A stretch of 64,000 nt of DNA from Sulfitobacter sp. BSw21498 (GTDB lineage Bacteria; Pseudomonadota; Alphaproteobacteria; Rhodobacterales; Rhodobacteraceae). The notes under the pieces are model-generated. The model was not told where the DNA came from and searched no databases. It saw nothing but the letters and a program-made list of their open reading frames with translations. This document shows, in pieces, positions 37,413 to 47,545 of this stretch (positions within the stretch are counted from its first letter, which is position 1; the number at the start of each line of letters is the position of its first letter). Both the position numbers and the translations under genes were made by a program. The stretch is from assembly GCF_006064855.1 (NCBI RefSeq), contig NZ_CP040753.1, positions 496,001 through 560,000 of the forward strand, written 5' to 3'.

Positions 37413-37792
37413 GGATTTTGGGGATGATGTTGCCTTTGGTTTTGGGAGCCTGCGAAACGCAAGCGCCCATGGCCGAAGATTTCATTCCTGAATATCGCGG
37501 TGTCGAAACCAAATTGCTGGACGGGGATCTTGTCCAGTTTGACGTGGCGATGACCAAAGCGCGGTCATCCGAGAATGTAGCGGAATACGCCGAATGTGCT
37601 GCGGCCCGATATACTTTGATCCGGGGCTTTGGTTTTGCCCGCCACGTGCGTACAAATGTTGAGATCGAGGGTGGTGTCTGGCACGCAGATGCTGTTTACA
37701 CCATCTCGCCGAGCCTGCCTGCGGGCTTGAAGACAATAGATGCCGAAGTGACCGTGCAGAACTGCATGGAAAAAGGCATACCGACGGTGTGA
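37409..37792 (+). CDS. small putative lipoprotein between nuoG and nuoH
   Basis: This 127-aa protein starts at a GTG overlapping the nuoG stop by 4 nt. The N-terminus ([15 protein letters not shown]) has a short hydrophobic run and an LGAC lipobox, so it is probably lipidated and periplasmic. The mature part has Cys in YAECAAARY and near the end in VQNCMEKG. The strands [24 protein letters not shown] suggest a small beta-rich domain. No known family recognised. It lies 6 nt before nuoH. Confidence 0.7.
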   Translation: MRILGMMLPLVLGACETQAPMAEDFIPEYRGVETKLLDGDLVQFDVAMTKARSSENVAEYAECAAARYTLIRGFGFARHVRTNVEIEGGVWHADAVYTISPSLPAGLKTIDAEVTVQNCMEKGIPTV

Positions 37793-37798
37793 GGACCT

Positions 37799-38839
37799 AT
37801 GGCTGACTTCTTTTTCAACACCACGCTGGGGACGATCCTGCTGATTATTGGCCAGATTTTCCTTGTTGTGATTCCCCTGCTTCTTGCCCTTGCGTTCCTG
37901 ATGTACGCCGACCGGAAAATCTGGGCGTCGGTACAGCTGCGCCGCGGGCCCAACGTTGTGGGCATCTACGGTTTGCTGCAATCCTTTGCGGATTTCGCGA
38001 AATACATCGTCAAAGAGGTGATCGTGCCCGCCGGTGCTGACCGCGCCGTGTTCTTTATGGCCCCGATGGTGACCTTGGTCATGGCGCTGGTCGCATGGGC
38101 GGTGATCCCGTTCAACGACGGCTGGGTCTTGTCGAATATCAACGTCGCGATCTTGTATGTCTTCGCGGTCTCGTCGCTTGAAGTTTACGGCGTGATCATG
38201 GGCGGGTGGGCGTCAAACTCCAAATACCCGTTCTTGGGGTCGCTGCGATCTGCGGCGCAGATGATTTCCTACGAGGTGTCGATCGGTCTGATCATCATCG
38301 GCGTCGTCATCAGCTCCGGTTCGATGAACTTCGGCGACATCGTCTTGTCGCAAAGTGGGGATTACGGTCTGCTGAACTGGTACTGGCTACCGCACTTCCC
38401 GATGCTGATCCTGTTCTTCATCTCGGCACTGGCCGAAACCAACCGCCCACCGTTTGACCTTCCCGAAGCGGAATCCGAACTGGTTGCCGGCTATCAGGTC
38501 GAATATTCCTCCACGCCCTTTTTGCTGTTCATGATCGGTGAGTTGGTTGCCGTGGTGCTGATGTGCGCGCTGATCTCGCTGATGTTCTTTGGCGGCTGGC
38601 TGTCGCCGATCCCCGGCTTGCCCGATGGTATTTTCTGGATGATCGCCAAGATGGGGCTGGTGTTCTTCTTCTTCTCGTTGGTCAAGGCGATCACCCCGCG
38701 GTACCGCTATGACCAGCTGATGCGTTTGGGATGGAAAGTATTCCTGCCGTTCAGCCTGTTCTGGGTTGTCTTCGTCTCCTTCGCCGCGAAATTCGATTGG
38801 TTCTGGGGCATTTATGCCCGTTGGACAGTAGGGGGCTGA
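37799..38839 (+). CDS. nuoH: NADH-quinone oxidoreductase subunit H
   Basis: NuoH is the membrane subunit (ND1) that closes the quinone chamber and links it to the proton path. The 346-aa protein has about eight membrane helices, the [19 protein letters not shown] loop, and [20 protein letters not shown], the acidic loop that is conserved from mitochondria. A GAGG lies just before the ATG at 37799. Length and motifs are normal. Confidence 0.97.
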   Translation: MADFFFNTTLGTILLIIGQIFLVVIPLLLALAFLMYADRKIWASVQLRRGPNVVGIYGLLQSFADFAKYIVKEVIVPAGADRAVFFMAPMVTLVMALVAWAVIPFNDGWVLSNINVAILYVFAVSSLEVYGVIMGGWASNSKYPFLGSLRSAAQMISYEVSIGLIIIGVVISSGSMNFGDIVLSQSGDYGLLNWYWLPHFPMLILFFISALAETNRPPFDLPEAESELVAGYQVEYSSTPFLLFMIGELVAVVLMCALISLMFFGGWLSPIPGLPDGIFWMIAKMGLVFFFFSLVKAITPRYRYDQLMRLGWKVFLPFSLFWVVFVSFAAKFDWFWGIYARWTVGG

Positions 38840-38840
38840 T

Positions 38841-39335
38841 ATGGCTAACACCGACTATACCCGTCACGTAAAATACTTCCTGCTGCAGGATTTTTACCAA
38901 GGCATGAAGCTTGGCATTAAGTATATGTTCAAGCCGAAGGCGACGATCAACTACCCGCACGAAAAAGGCCCGCTAAGCCCGCGTTTCCGTGGTGAACATG
39001 CGCTGCGTCGTTATCCCAACGGCGAAGAGCGTTGCATCGCATGTAAACTGTGTGAAGCGGTCTGCCCGGCGCAGGCAATTACGATTGATGCTGAGCCGCG
39101 TGAAGATGGCAGTCGCCGCACCACGCGCTATGACATCGACATGACCAAATGCATCTATTGCGGTTTCTGTCAGGAAGCCTGCCCGGTTGACGCGATTGTC
39201 GAAGGCCCGAATTTCGAATTCTCGACCGAGACCCGCGAAGAGCTATTCTATGACAAGACCAAGCTGCTGGACAACGGCGAACGCTGGGAAGCAGAGATCG
39301 CCCGCAACCTCGAACTGGACGCGCCGTACCGATGA
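38841..39335 (+). CDS. nuoI: NADH-quinone oxidoreductase subunit I (N6a/N6b)
   Basis: NuoI carries two 4Fe-4S clusters that bring electrons to N2. The 164-aa protein has an N-terminal amphipathic membrane-surface helix and two ferredoxin motifs, [12 protein letters not shown] and [12 protein letters not shown], each complete with four Cys. It starts 1 nt after nuoH and overlaps the next gene by 4 nt. Confidence 0.97.
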   Translation: MANTDYTRHVKYFLLQDFYQGMKLGIKYMFKPKATINYPHEKGPLSPRFRGEHALRRYPNGEERCIACKLCEAVCPAQAITIDAEPREDGSRRTTRYDIDMTKCIYCGFCQEACPVDAIVEGPNFEFSTETREELFYDKTKLLDNGERWEAEIARNLELDAPYR

Positions 39336-39733
39336 CCGATAGCCAAAACCCCTTTGAAGAGATGATGCGTCAAATGCAGGACATGGCCAAAGGCTTTCCT
39401 GCAATGGATGCGTTTTCGCCAAAAGGGTTCGAGGCGATGATGGGCAAGATGCCCAAAGACATGATGGAAACGTTTTTTGGCAATACGATGAACCCCAACG
39501 GGTTGGATGCCAAGACGCGGATGTTGCTGACGATTTCGGGGCTGACCATGCAAGGTGCCCAGAATGACATTGCGCTGCGCCAAGCCGTAATCCACGCGGT
39601 AGAGGCCGGAGCGCACAAGCAGCAGGTGATAGAGACGATCGGGCAGATGGCGGTTTTCGCCGGCATCCCCGCCATGACCCGCGCGATGGAGATTGCGCAG
39701 GGTGTTTTGGATGACAAGGAAGGTGACGCATGA
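39332..39733 (+). CDS. carboxymuconolactone decarboxylase-like protein (no CxxC) in nuo operon
   Basis: A 133-aa helical protein between nuoI and nuoJ, overlapping both by 4 nt. The C-terminal two thirds match the CMD/AhpD-like fold: [44 protein letters not shown] and [19 protein letters not shown]. It has no Cys at all, so it cannot be an AhpD-type peroxidase; it is nearer to the decarboxylase side or a non-catalytic form. The Met-rich N-terminal 50 residues ([26 protein letters not shown]) are striking. A link to complex I is only positional. Confidence 0.8.
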   Translation: MTDSQNPFEEMMRQMQDMAKGFPAMDAFSPKGFEAMMGKMPKDMMETFFGNTMNPNGLDAKTRMLLTISGLTMQGAQNDIALRQAVIHAVEAGAHKQQVIETIGQMAVFAGIPAMTRAMEIAQGVLDDKEGDA

Positions 39734-40332
39734 GCGTTTTCGCATTTTACCTCTTCGCGATCAGCTTGATCGCCGGCGGGCTGTTCACTGTGATCAGCCG
39801 CAACCCCGTGCATTCGGTGCTGTGGTTGATCCTGTCCTTCCTCAGCGCGGCGGGGCTTTTCGTGCTGCTGAACGCCGAATTTGTCGCGATGCTGTTGATC
39901 ATCGTCTATGTGGGCGCGGTCGCGGTATTGTTCCTGTTCGTTGTCATGATGCTGGACGTTGATTTCGCCGAACTCAAGGCCGAGATGGCGCGCTATATGC
40001 CGCTGGCATTGCTGATCGGTTTGGTCATCCTGATGCAGTTCGTCATGGCGTTTGGCGCATGGGACGCGAACTCTGCCGCCGAAGGGCTGCGCACGCAGGT
40101 GATCACAGACGAGGTGCATAACACTGCCGCCTTGGGTCTGATCCTGTATGATCAATACTTTTTGCTGTTCCAACTGTCGGGGCTGATCCTGTTGGTCGCT
40201 ATGATCGGTGCGATCGTACTGACGCTGCGCCATCGCGGCGATGTCAAACGGCAGAACGTGGTCGACCAGATGATGCGCGATCCGAAACTGGCAATGAAAC
40301 TGAATGATGTGAAACCCGGGCAGGGCCTATAA
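39730..40332 (+). CDS. nuoJ: NADH-quinone oxidoreductase subunit J
   Basis: NuoJ (ND6) is a five-helix membrane subunit beside NuoA, NuoK and NuoH; its third helix holds the pi-bulge that coordinates proton movement. The 200-aa protein shows [23 protein letters not shown] and [27 protein letters not shown], the best conserved ND6 stretch. It overlaps the CMD-like gene by 4 nt. Confidence 0.96.
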   Translation: MSVFAFYLFAISLIAGGLFTVISRNPVHSVLWLILSFLSAAGLFVLLNAEFVAMLLIIVYVGAVAVLFLFVVMMLDVDFAELKAEMARYMPLALLIGLVILMQFVMAFGAWDANSAAEGLRTQVITDEVHNTAALGLILYDQYFLLFQLSGLILLVAMIGAIVLTLRHRGDVKRQNVVDQMMRDPKLAMKLNDVKPGQGL

Positions 40333-40360
40333 TCGGCCTGTCCTTTCAAGGATATACTCC

Positions 40361-40432
40361 ATGTCACGTAATACAATTGTAGTGCTTGTCGTCGTTTTGA
40401 TTGTGGTCGTGGGTGGCTACAGCATTTTCTAG
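40361..40432 (+). CDS. 23-aa single-helix membrane microprotein between nuoJ and nuoK
   Basis: A 23-codon frame, [23 protein letters not shown], consists of a short polar start with one Arg, then an unbroken hydrophobic stretch of about 17 residues. AAGGA lies about 8 nt before the ATG. It fills part of the 180-nt nuoJ-nuoK gap, which is otherwise without a gene. The composition is what a one-helix accessory membrane peptide would have, and a chance frame of this bias is unlikely, but expression is not proven. I do not recognise a family. Confidence 0.5.
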   Translation: MSRNTIVVLVVVLIVVVGGYSIF

Positions 40433-40512
40433 ATGCGACGGGATCGGGATGGAAACATTCCGCGACAAGAACTAAAGAACGCCTGAAAAAGGCAAAAGAA
40501 CCGAGGGACGAC

Positions 40513-40818
40513 ATGATCGGAATTGAACATTACCTGACGGTAGCGGCGACGCTGTTCGTCATTGGCATTTTCGGGCTATTCCTGAACCGCAAGAACATCA
40601 TCATCATGTTGATGTCGATCGAGCTGATGCTCTTGGCGGTGAACATCAACTTTGTCGCTTTCTCTTACTATTTGGGTGATCTGGTGGGGCAGGTGTTCAC
40701 ACTGTTCGTCCTGACCGTCGCCGCTGCCGAAGCTGCAATCGGGCTGGCCATTCTGGTCTGCTTCTTCCGCAATCGGGGTACGATCGCGGTCGAAGATGTC
40801 AACGTGATGAAAGGCTAA
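40513..40818 (+). CDS. nuoK: NADH-quinone oxidoreductase subunit K
   Basis: NuoK (ND4L) is a three-helix proton-path subunit of 101 aa. The two membrane Glu residues expected for proton transfer are visible in [20 protein letters not shown] (helix 2) and [15 protein letters not shown] (helix 3). The ATG follows GAGGGACGAC. Upstream is a weak GCCT/AGGC hairpin in a gap that also holds the 23-aa frame. Confidence 0.97.
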   Translation: MIGIEHYLTVAATLFVIGIFGLFLNRKNIIIMLMSIELMLLAVNINFVAFSYYLGDLVGQVFTLFVLTVAAAEAAIGLAILVCFFRNRGTIAVEDVNVMKG

Positions 40819-40822
40819 GATC

Positions 40823-42934
40823 ATGGAAACGATCATTCTTTTCGCACCACTCGTGGGTGCATTGATCTGTGGTTTCGGCTGGAAGCTGATTGGCGAGAAA
40901 GCTGGTCAGTATGTGGCAACGGGTCTGCTGTTCCTTGCGGCGCTGCTCAGCTGGATTGTCTTTCTATCGTTTGACGGCGAAACCCAGCACATCCAGATTC
41001 TGCGCTGGATCGAAAGCGGGAGCCTGTCGACCGACTGGGCGATCCGTCTAGACCGGCTGACTGCGATCATGTTGATCGTGATCACCACGGTCTCTAGCCT
41101 CGTGCATCTTTATTCCTTTGGCTACATGGCCCACGACGAGAATTTTTCGGATGCGGAACCCTACCGTGCCCGCTTCTTTGCTTACCTGTCATTCTTTACC
41201 TTCGCGATGCTGATGCTCGTGACTTCGGACAATCTGGTTCAGATGTTCTTTGGCTGGGAAGGCGTGGGCGTCGCGTCTTATCTGCTGATCGGCTTTTACT
41301 ATAAAAAGCCATCGGCGAATGCCGCGGCGATCAAGGCTTTCGTGGTGAACCGCGTGGGCGACTTTGGCTTTCTGCTGGGGATCATGGCGCTGTTCTACCT
41401 CACGGACTCAATCAAGTTCGATGATGTCTTTGCCGCGACGCCTGATCTGGCCGAAACCACTTTGGGCTTTCTGTGGTCCGAATGGAACGCCGCGAACCTG
41501 ATTGCGATCCTGCTGTTTATCGGCGCGATGGGTAAATCGGCGCAGCTGTTCCTGCACACCTGGTTGCCTGACGCGATGGAAGGCCCGACACCCGTGTCGG
41601 CGCTGATCCACGCGGCGACGATGGTCACAGCAGGGGTCTTCCTTATCTGCCGTATGTCGCCATTGATGGAGGTCGCGCCTGAGGCGATGATGTTCGTTAC
41701 CTTCGTGGGGGCCACCACAGCATTCGTGGCAGCGACAATCGGTCTGGTTCAGAACGATATTAAACGCGTGATCGCCTATTCGACCATGTCGCAGCTTGGC
41801 TATATGTTCGTGGCCGCTGGCGTCGGTATGTATTCCGCCGCGATGTTCCACCTGTTCACGCACGCGTTCTTTAAGGCAATGTTGTTCCTCGGCGCAGGGT
41901 CGGTGATCCACGCGATGCATCACGAACAGGACATGCGCAACTATGGCGCACTGCGTAAGAAAATTCCTTATACCTTCTGGGCGATGATGATTGGTACGCT
42001 GGCGATCACCGGTGTCGGTATTCCGCTGACACACTTCGGTTTCGCGGGCTTCCTCTCCAAGGATGCGGTTATCGAAAGCGCTTGGGGTGGCGGGTCCATG
42101 TACGGCTTCTGGATGCTGGTGATCGCTGCTGCGATGACAAGCTTCTACAGCTGGCGCCTGATGTTCCTGACCTTCTTTGGCAAGGCACGCGGTGATAAGC
42201 ATACCCACGATCACGCGCATGAAAGCCCGATGGTCATGCTGGTACCGCTTGGCGTCCTTAGCCTTGGTGCGATCTTCGCCGGTATGGTGTGGTACAACAG
42301 CTTCTTTGGTCACGCCGAGGATGTAGGAAAGTTCTACGGTATTCCGATGGCCGAAATCGCGGCCGGTGGTGAAACCCATGTCGAAGGGGCCGAAGACGCC
42401 CACGCCGATGCTGGCGATCAAGCTGCGGGCGATCACGGTGAAGACGCAGGCCATCACGGTCCAGCCTTTGCCGGCGCACCGGGCGAGGGGGCGTTGTACA
42501 TCGCGCCAGACAACCACGTGCTGGATGACGCCCACGCCGCACCGGCATGGGTCAAGGTCAGCCCGTTCATCGCGATGGTCTTTGGCCTCGTCATGGCGCT
42601 GTGGTTCTACATCTGGAACCCGAGCCTGCCGGCCCGTCTGGCAGCCAACCAACGCCCGCTGTACCTGTTCTTCCTGAACAAATGGTATTTCGACGAGCTG
42701 TATAACGTCATCTTTGTCAAACCCGCGATGGCCATCGGCCGCTTCTTCTGGAAGCGCGGGGACGGTAATGTGATCGACGGCACGCTGAACGGTGTCGCCA
42801 TGGGGATCATCCCGTTCCTCACCCGTCTGGCAGGGCGCGCGCAGTCCGGCTATATCTTTACCTACGCCTTCGCCATGGTGATCGGCATCGCGGTCTTTGT
42901 GACCTGGATGACGATGAGCGGGGGGGCACACTAA
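40823..42934 (+). CDS. nuoL: NADH-quinone oxidoreductase subunit L with His/acidic insert
   Basis: NuoL (ND5) is the distal antiporter-like subunit with a long lateral helix. The 703-aa protein has the discontinuous-helix region [17 protein letters not shown] with the key Glu, the Lys in [33 protein letters not shown], and [19 protein letters not shown]. It is longer than E. coli NuoL because of a hydrophilic insert (about residues 455-560), with [11 protein letters not shown] and then an Asp/Glu/His-rich stretch between GGETH and HHGPAFAG. It ends overlapping nuoM by 1 nt. Confidence 0.97.
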   Translation: METIILFAPLVGALICGFGWKLIGEKAGQYVATGLLFLAALLSWIVFLSFDGETQHIQILRWIESGSLSTDWAIRLDRLTAIMLIVITTVSSLVHLYSFGYMAHDENFSDAEPYRARFFAYLSFFTFAMLMLVTSDNLVQMFFGWEGVGVASYLLIGFYYKKPSANAAAIKAFVVNRVGDFGFLLGIMALFYLTDSIKFDDVFAATPDLAETTLGFLWSEWNAANLIAILLFIGAMGKSAQLFLHTWLPDAMEGPTPVSALIHAATMVTAGVFLICRMSPLMEVAPEAMMFVTFVGATTAFVAATIGLVQNDIKRVIAYSTMSQLGYMFVAAGVGMYSAAMFHLFTHAFFKAMLFLGAGSVIHAMHHEQDMRNYGALRKKIPYTFWAMMIGTLAITGVGIPLTHFGFAGFLSKDAVIESAWGGGSMYGFWMLVIAAAMTSFYSWRLMFLTFFGKARGDKHTHDHAHESPMVMLVPLGVLSLGAIFAGMVWYNSFFGHAEDVGKFYGIPMAEIAAGGETHVEGAEDAHADAGDQAAGDHGEDAGHHGPAFAGAPGEGALYIAPDNHVLDDAHAAPAWVKVSPFIAMVFGLVMALWFYIWNPSLPARLAANQRPLYLFFLNKWYFDELYNVIFVKPAMAIGRFFWKRGDGNVIDGTLNGVAMGIIPFLTRLAGRAQSGYIFTYAFAMVIGIAVFVTWMTMSGGAH

Positions 42935-44490
42935 TGGATCATCACTTGCTTTCCATCATTACCTTCATGCCCAGCTTTGCGGCGCTTATTCTGGCTGTGT
43001 TCCTGCGGGGCGAAGACGCCGCGGCGGGGCGCAATGCAAAATGGCTGGCACTGATCACCACAACAGTCACGTTCCTGATCTCGCTGTTCATTCTGTTCGA
43101 CTTTGACCCGTCCAACACCGGCTTCCAGTTCGTCGACGAGGCACAGTGGTTGATGGGCCTTCAGTACCGTCTGGGCGTTGACGGCATTTCGATCCTGTTT
43201 GTGATGCTGACCACGTTTATGATGCCGCTGGTGATCGCTGCCAGCTGGAACGTAGAGACGCGGGTCAAGGAATACATGATCGCCTTCCTGCTGCTCGAGA
43301 CGCTGATGCTGGGCGTGTTCATGGCGCTGGATCTCGTGCTCTTTTACCTGTTCTTCGAAGCAGGTCTGATCCCGATGTTCCTGATTATTGGCATTTGGGG
43401 CGGGGCGAACCGTATTTACGCATCGTTCAAGTTCTTCCTCTACACCTTCCTCGGGTCGGTCCTGATGCTGGTGGCGATGGTGATGATGTATGCGGATGCG
43501 GGCACGACTTGCATCGGAGGCTGCGAAGTCAGTCTTCTGACGCATACCTTTGCATCCGACACCTTCTCGATTGCGGGGATCACTGTGGTCGGCGGTTTGC
43601 AGACCATGATGTTCTTGGCGTTCTTTGCCAGCTTTGCGGTCAAAATGCCGATGTGGCCGGTCCACACGTGGTTGCCCGATGCGCACGTTCAGGCACCGAC
43701 GGCAGGGTCTGTCGTGCTTGCGGCAATCTTGCTCAAGATGGGTGGCTACGGCTTCTTGCGGTTCTCGGTACCGATGTTCCCTGTGGGCTCTGACGTGTTG
43801 GCACCGCTGGTGCTGTGGATGTCGGCGATTGCGATTGTCTATACCTCGCTTGTAGCACTGGTGCAGCAGGATATGAAAAAGCTGATCGCCTATTCGTCGG
43901 TGGCGCACATGGGCTTTGTGACGATGGGGATCTTTACCTTTAACCAGCAGGGGCTGGACGGGGCGATCTTTCAGATGATCAGCCACGGCTTCATCTCTGC
44001 CGCGCTGTTCCTGTGCGTTGGTGTTATCTATGACCGGATGCACACCCGCGAGATTGACGCCTATGGCGGTCTGGTGAACCGGATGCCCGCCTATGCGCTG
44101 GTGTTCATGTTCTTCACCATGGCAAATGTCGGCCTGCCGGGCACATCGGGTTTTGTCGGGGAATTCCTGACGATCATGGGCGCGTTCCAGGTGAACACTT
44201 GGGTCGCAGCGGTTGCTGCATCGGGTGTTATCTTTTCGGCGGGTTACGCGCTGTGGCTGTATCGTCGCGTGGTGATGGGCGACCTGATCAAGGAAAGCCT
44301 GCGCACGATCACCGATATGTCGGGCCGTGAACGCTGGATCTTTGCACCCTTGGTGGCGATGACCTTGCTGTTGGGTGTCTACCCGGCGCTGGTGCTCGAT
44401 ATAATCGGGCCCTCGGTCGCCGCCCTTGTTGATAGCTATGATACGGCCCTGGAGGCGGCAGGTGCCGCTGTCCAGACGGCCTCAGAATAA
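42934..44490 (+). CDS. nuoM: NADH-quinone oxidoreductase subunit M
   Basis: NuoM (ND4) is a second antiporter-like proton pump subunit with about 14 helices. The 518-aa protein has [23 protein letters not shown] helix 5 (here [15 protein letters not shown]), with the key Glu, [24 protein letters not shown] with the proton Lys, and [19 protein letters not shown]. The start is in TAATG shared with nuoL. Two extra Cys occur in the [10 protein letters not shown] loop. Normal length. Confidence 0.97.
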   Translation: MDHHLLSIITFMPSFAALILAVFLRGEDAAAGRNAKWLALITTTVTFLISLFILFDFDPSNTGFQFVDEAQWLMGLQYRLGVDGISILFVMLTTFMMPLVIAASWNVETRVKEYMIAFLLLETLMLGVFMALDLVLFYLFFEAGLIPMFLIIGIWGGANRIYASFKFFLYTFLGSVLMLVAMVMMYADAGTTCIGGCEVSLLTHTFASDTFSIAGITVVGGLQTMMFLAFFASFAVKMPMWPVHTWLPDAHVQAPTAGSVVLAAILLKMGGYGFLRFSVPMFPVGSDVLAPLVLWMSAIAIVYTSLVALVQQDMKKLIAYSSVAHMGFVTMGIFTFNQQGLDGAIFQMISHGFISAALFLCVGVIYDRMHTREIDAYGGLVNRMPAYALVFMFFTMANVGLPGTSGFVGEFLTIMGAFQVNTWVAAVAASGVIFSAGYALWLYRRVVMGDLIKESLRTITDMSGRERWIFAPLVAMTLLLGVYPALVLDIIGPSVAALVDSYDTALEAAGAAVQTASE

Positions 44491-44501
44491 AGGACTGCGC
44501 G

Positions 44502-45947
44502 ATGATTTCCGCTGATCTGAATGTCATCCTGCCCGAAATCCTGCTGGCGCTTTTTGCGATCCTGGCACTGCTCGGGGCGGTTTACACCAATAAGGACGCC
44601 GCTGCAGGCGTCATGGTCTGGGCCACGGCTATCGTGATGGCATTGCTGGCGATCTGGATCGGTATGACCAGCGGTGGCACAACGCGCATCGCGTTTAACG
44701 GTCTGTTCATCGAAGACAGCTTTGCCCGTTTTGCCAAAGTCACCATGCTGCTGAGCGCGGCGGCGGTGCTGGCCATGTCCGAAGCCTATATGAAAAAGCG
44801 CGGGCTGCTGCGTTTTGAGTATCCGGTTCTTATCGCACTGAGCGTTGTCGGCATGATGATGATGGTCAGCGCGGGCGATCTGATGACGCTGTACATGGGC
44901 CTCGAGCTGCAATCGCTGGCACTGTACGTCGTTGCGTCCCTACGCCGCGATAGCGTGAAGTCTACTGAAGCAGGGCTGAAGTATTTCGTTCTGGGTGCAC
45001 TGTCATCCGGTCTGCTGCTCTATGGTGTATCGCTGGTCTATGGTTATGCCGGCACTACCCAATTCGCGGGCGTGATGAGCCTGGCGAGCGAAGGCCCGAC
45101 CTCACTTGGCCTGCTGTTCGGTATCGTCTTTGTCGTGTCTGGGCTGGCATTCAAAGTGTCCGCTGTGCCCTTCCACATGTGGACGCCTGACGTCTACGAG
45201 GGCGCGCCGACGCCGGTCACGGCCTTTTTTGCCACAGCCCCCAAGGTTGCCGCGATGGCGCTGTTTGCCCGCGTGTTGCATGATGCCTTTGGCAATGCTG
45301 TCGCCGATTGGAGCCAGATCATCGCGCTGCTGTCGGTGCTGTCCATGTTCCTTGGTGCGATTGCTGCAATTGGTCAGACCAACATCAAACGTCTGATGGC
45401 CTATTCCTCGATTGCTCACATGGGCTATGCATTGATCGGCCTTGCGGCGGGCACAGAGCTGGGTGTCAAATCCATGCTGGTCTATCTGGCGATCTACGTG
45501 ACAATGAACATCGGGACCTTTGCCTTCATCCTCGGGATGGAGAAAGATGGCCAGCCAGTAACAGACATCACTGCGCTGAACATGTATTCCAAGCGCGCAC
45601 CGGGTAAGGCGCTGGCGATGCTGGTGCTGCTGTTCTCGCTTGCTGGTGTGCCGCCGATGCTGGGGTTCTTTGCCAAACTGGGCGTGTGGCAAGCAGGCGT
45701 CGACGCGGGGCTGATCTGGCTGGTCGTGGCCAGTGCTGTCGCCTCAGCCATCGGGGCCTACTATTACCTGCGCATTGTCTTTTTGATGTATTTCGGGGCC
45801 GAAGGGGATGACCGTCTGGACGAGGGTAAAAGCAGCCTGCTGTCCGGAGTTGTTGTTGCCGCTGCCGTGATCATGGTGGTTGGCATTGTTAATCTGTTCG
45901 GCGTCGAAACTGCTGCGATCTCTGCGGCGGCGACGCTGGTCAATTGA
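44502..45947 (+). CDS. nuoN: NADH-quinone oxidoreductase subunit N
   Basis: NuoN (ND2) is the third antiporter-like subunit. The 481-aa protein has [21 protein letters not shown] with the key Glu, [27 protein letters not shown] with the proton Lys, and [23 protein letters not shown]. It closes the nuo set, all 14 subunits now being present in the usual order. birA follows 37 nt later, so transcription may continue. Confidence 0.97.
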   Translation: MISADLNVILPEILLALFAILALLGAVYTNKDAAAGVMVWATAIVMALLAIWIGMTSGGTTRIAFNGLFIEDSFARFAKVTMLLSAAAVLAMSEAYMKKRGLLRFEYPVLIALSVVGMMMMVSAGDLMTLYMGLELQSLALYVVASLRRDSVKSTEAGLKYFVLGALSSGLLLYGVSLVYGYAGTTQFAGVMSLASEGPTSLGLLFGIVFVVSGLAFKVSAVPFHMWTPDVYEGAPTPVTAFFATAPKVAAMALFARVLHDAFGNAVADWSQIIALLSVLSMFLGAIAAIGQTNIKRLMAYSSIAHMGYALIGLAAGTELGVKSMLVYLAIYVTMNIGTFAFILGMEKDGQPVTDITALNMYSKRAPGKALAMLVLLFSLAGVPPMLGFFAKLGVWQAGVDAGLIWLVVASAVASAIGAYYYLRIVFLMYFGAEGDDRLDEGKSSLLSGVVVAAAVIMVVGIVNLFGVETAAISAAATLVN

Positions 45948-45984
45948 TCCTAGGGTGGCACCCCTGGGCAACACAGGCTCCGGC

Positions 45985-46746
45985 ATGAATCCAACAGGGG
46001 CCAAGGCGCAAACAGCGGCTTGGCCCGACGGCTATGGGCGGCAGGTTTTCGATAGCGTCGATTCCACACTTAGCGAAGCGGCGCGGCAGTCCTCGCAGCT
46101 TGCCGGTGCGACATGGATCCTTGCGCAAGAACAGACTGCCGCACGTGGCCGGCGCGGACGGTCCTGGGCAACGCCCCGGGGAAATTTCGCCGCAACCTTG
46201 ATGATGCGTCGTACCGAGGCACCTTCGACTGCTGCGCTGCGCAGCTTTGTCGCGTCCCTTGCACTGCGCCGTGCGTTTGTGGCGACCACGCGGGACGAAG
46301 GCGCGTTTACCCTGAAATGGCCCAACGACGTGCTGCTGAACGGCGGCAAAGTCGCTGGAATTCTGCTTGAAAGCATCGGCGATTTTCTGGCCATCGGGAT
46401 CGGGGTCAACCTCGCCCATGCGCCGGGTGCCGATCAGGTTGAACCGGGGGCCTTGCGCCCTGTGTCGGTTGTGGCAGAGACGGGCAAGGTCGTTCCGCCG
46501 GAGGTTTTTCTTGATGCCTTGGCCGCGGAATACGCCCTGCTGGAAACACAGTTCCAGACCTATGGTTTTGCGCCGATCCGTGCTGCGTGGCTGTCCCATG
46601 CCGCGCGGTTGGGCGAAGAGATCGTCGCGCGCACCATGAGGGATGAAACCCGTGGTGTATTCGAGGACGTGGATGCGCAAGGCAACCTGATCCTGCGCAC
46701 CCCAAAAGGCCGCGTGCCCATCACAGCGGCGGATGTATTTTTCTAA
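45985..46746 (+). CDS. birA: biotin--[biotin carboxyl-carrier protein] ligase
   Basis: This BirA of the single-domain class lacks the N-terminal DNA-binding domain, so it is a ligase only. It attaches biotin to carrier proteins such as AccB and MccA. The 253-aa protein shows the substrate loop AARGRRGRSW, LKWPNDVLLNGGKVAGILLE, and IGIGVNL. The ATG at 45985 is the first within a sensible distance after nuoN, although upstream codons are open and no strong ribosome-binding site is seen. It is followed closely by coaX and rnj, a gene order shared by many alphaproteobacteria downstream of nuo. Confidence 0.92.
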   Translation: MNPTGAKAQTAAWPDGYGRQVFDSVDSTLSEAARQSSQLAGATWILAQEQTAARGRRGRSWATPRGNFAATLMMRRTEAPSTAALRSFVASLALRRAFVATTRDEGAFTLKWPNDVLLNGGKVAGILLESIGDFLAIGIGVNLAHAPGADQVEPGALRPVSVVAETGKVVPPEVFLDALAAEYALLETQFQTYGFAPIRAAWLSHAARLGEEIVARTMRDETRGVFEDVDAQGNLILRTPKGRVPITAADVFF

Positions 46747-46767
46747 ACGCGAGCGAAGGGATGTGCC

Positions 46768-47541
46768 ATGCTATTGGCGATTGACTGCGGAAATACCAAT
46801 ACAGTCTTTTCAATCTGGGACGGAACGCGGTTTATTGCGACCTGGCGCACATCAACCGAATGGCAACGCACCTCTGACCAATATTACGTCTGGCTCAGCA
46901 CCTTGATGAAGTTTCAGGGCGTAAAGGCCGATATCACCGATGTGATCATCAGCTCGACAGTGCCGCGGGTGGTGTTCAATCTGCGTGTGCTGGCGGATCG
47001 ATATTTTAACACACGCCCGATTGTGGTGGGTAAACCCGATTGCCGATTGCCCGTTGATGTTCGGGTAGACGTGGGCACAGCCGTGGGGCCGGACCGTCTG
47101 GTTAACACAGTTGCCGGGCATGATCTGTTCGGTGGGGACTTGATTGTTGTCGATTTCGGCACCGCGACGACCTTTGACGTGGTAGACAGCGACGGGGCCT
47201 ATATCGGCGGTGTGATCGCCCCCGGCGTGAACCTGAGCCTCGAGGCATTGCATAACGCCGCAGCCGCCTTACCTCATGTAGACATCTCTAAACCACAGGC
47301 GGTAATCGGTACAAATACCGTCTCTTGCATACAATCGGGCATTTTTTGGGGTTATGTCGGCCTCGTCCGTGAGATATGTGCCCAAATAAAGGCTGAACGC
47401 GGCCGCGAGATGCGCGTGATTGCGACAGGCGGGCTGGCCCCGCTGTTTCAACAGACAGTCGATCTGTTTGATGCATACCAAGATGATTTGACGATGCACG
47501 GCTTGACCGTGATTTATAACTATAACAAGGATACCGCTTAG
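46768..47541 (+). CDS. coaX: type III pantothenate kinase
   Basis: CoaX phosphorylates pantothenate in the first step of CoA synthesis; the type III form is not inhibited by CoA and needs a monovalent cation. The 257-aa protein has the acetate-kinase-like phosphate loop DCGNTNTVFSIWDG, the TVPRVVFNL strand, GPDRLVNTVAGHD and VVDFGTATTFDVVD followed by GGVIAPG. It is 4 nt from rnj and downstream of birA, a cofactor-related pair. Confidence 0.95.
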   Translation: MLLAIDCGNTNTVFSIWDGTRFIATWRTSTEWQRTSDQYYVWLSTLMKFQGVKADITDVIISSTVPRVVFNLRVLADRYFNTRPIVVGKPDCRLPVDVRVDVGTAVGPDRLVNTVAGHDLFGGDLIVVDFGTATTFDVVDSDGAYIGGVIAPGVNLSLEALHNAAAALPHVDISKPQAVIGTNTVSCIQSGIFWGYVGLVREICAQIKAERGREMRVIATGGLAPLFQQTVDLFDAYQDDLTMHGLTVIYNYNKDTA

Positions 47542-47545
47542 TCAT

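Noticed and set aside
41408..42931. Minus-strand open frame of 507 codons opposite nuoL
   Set aside because: Antisense shadow; its His/Arg/Asp-rich composition is what reversed membrane-protein codons give.
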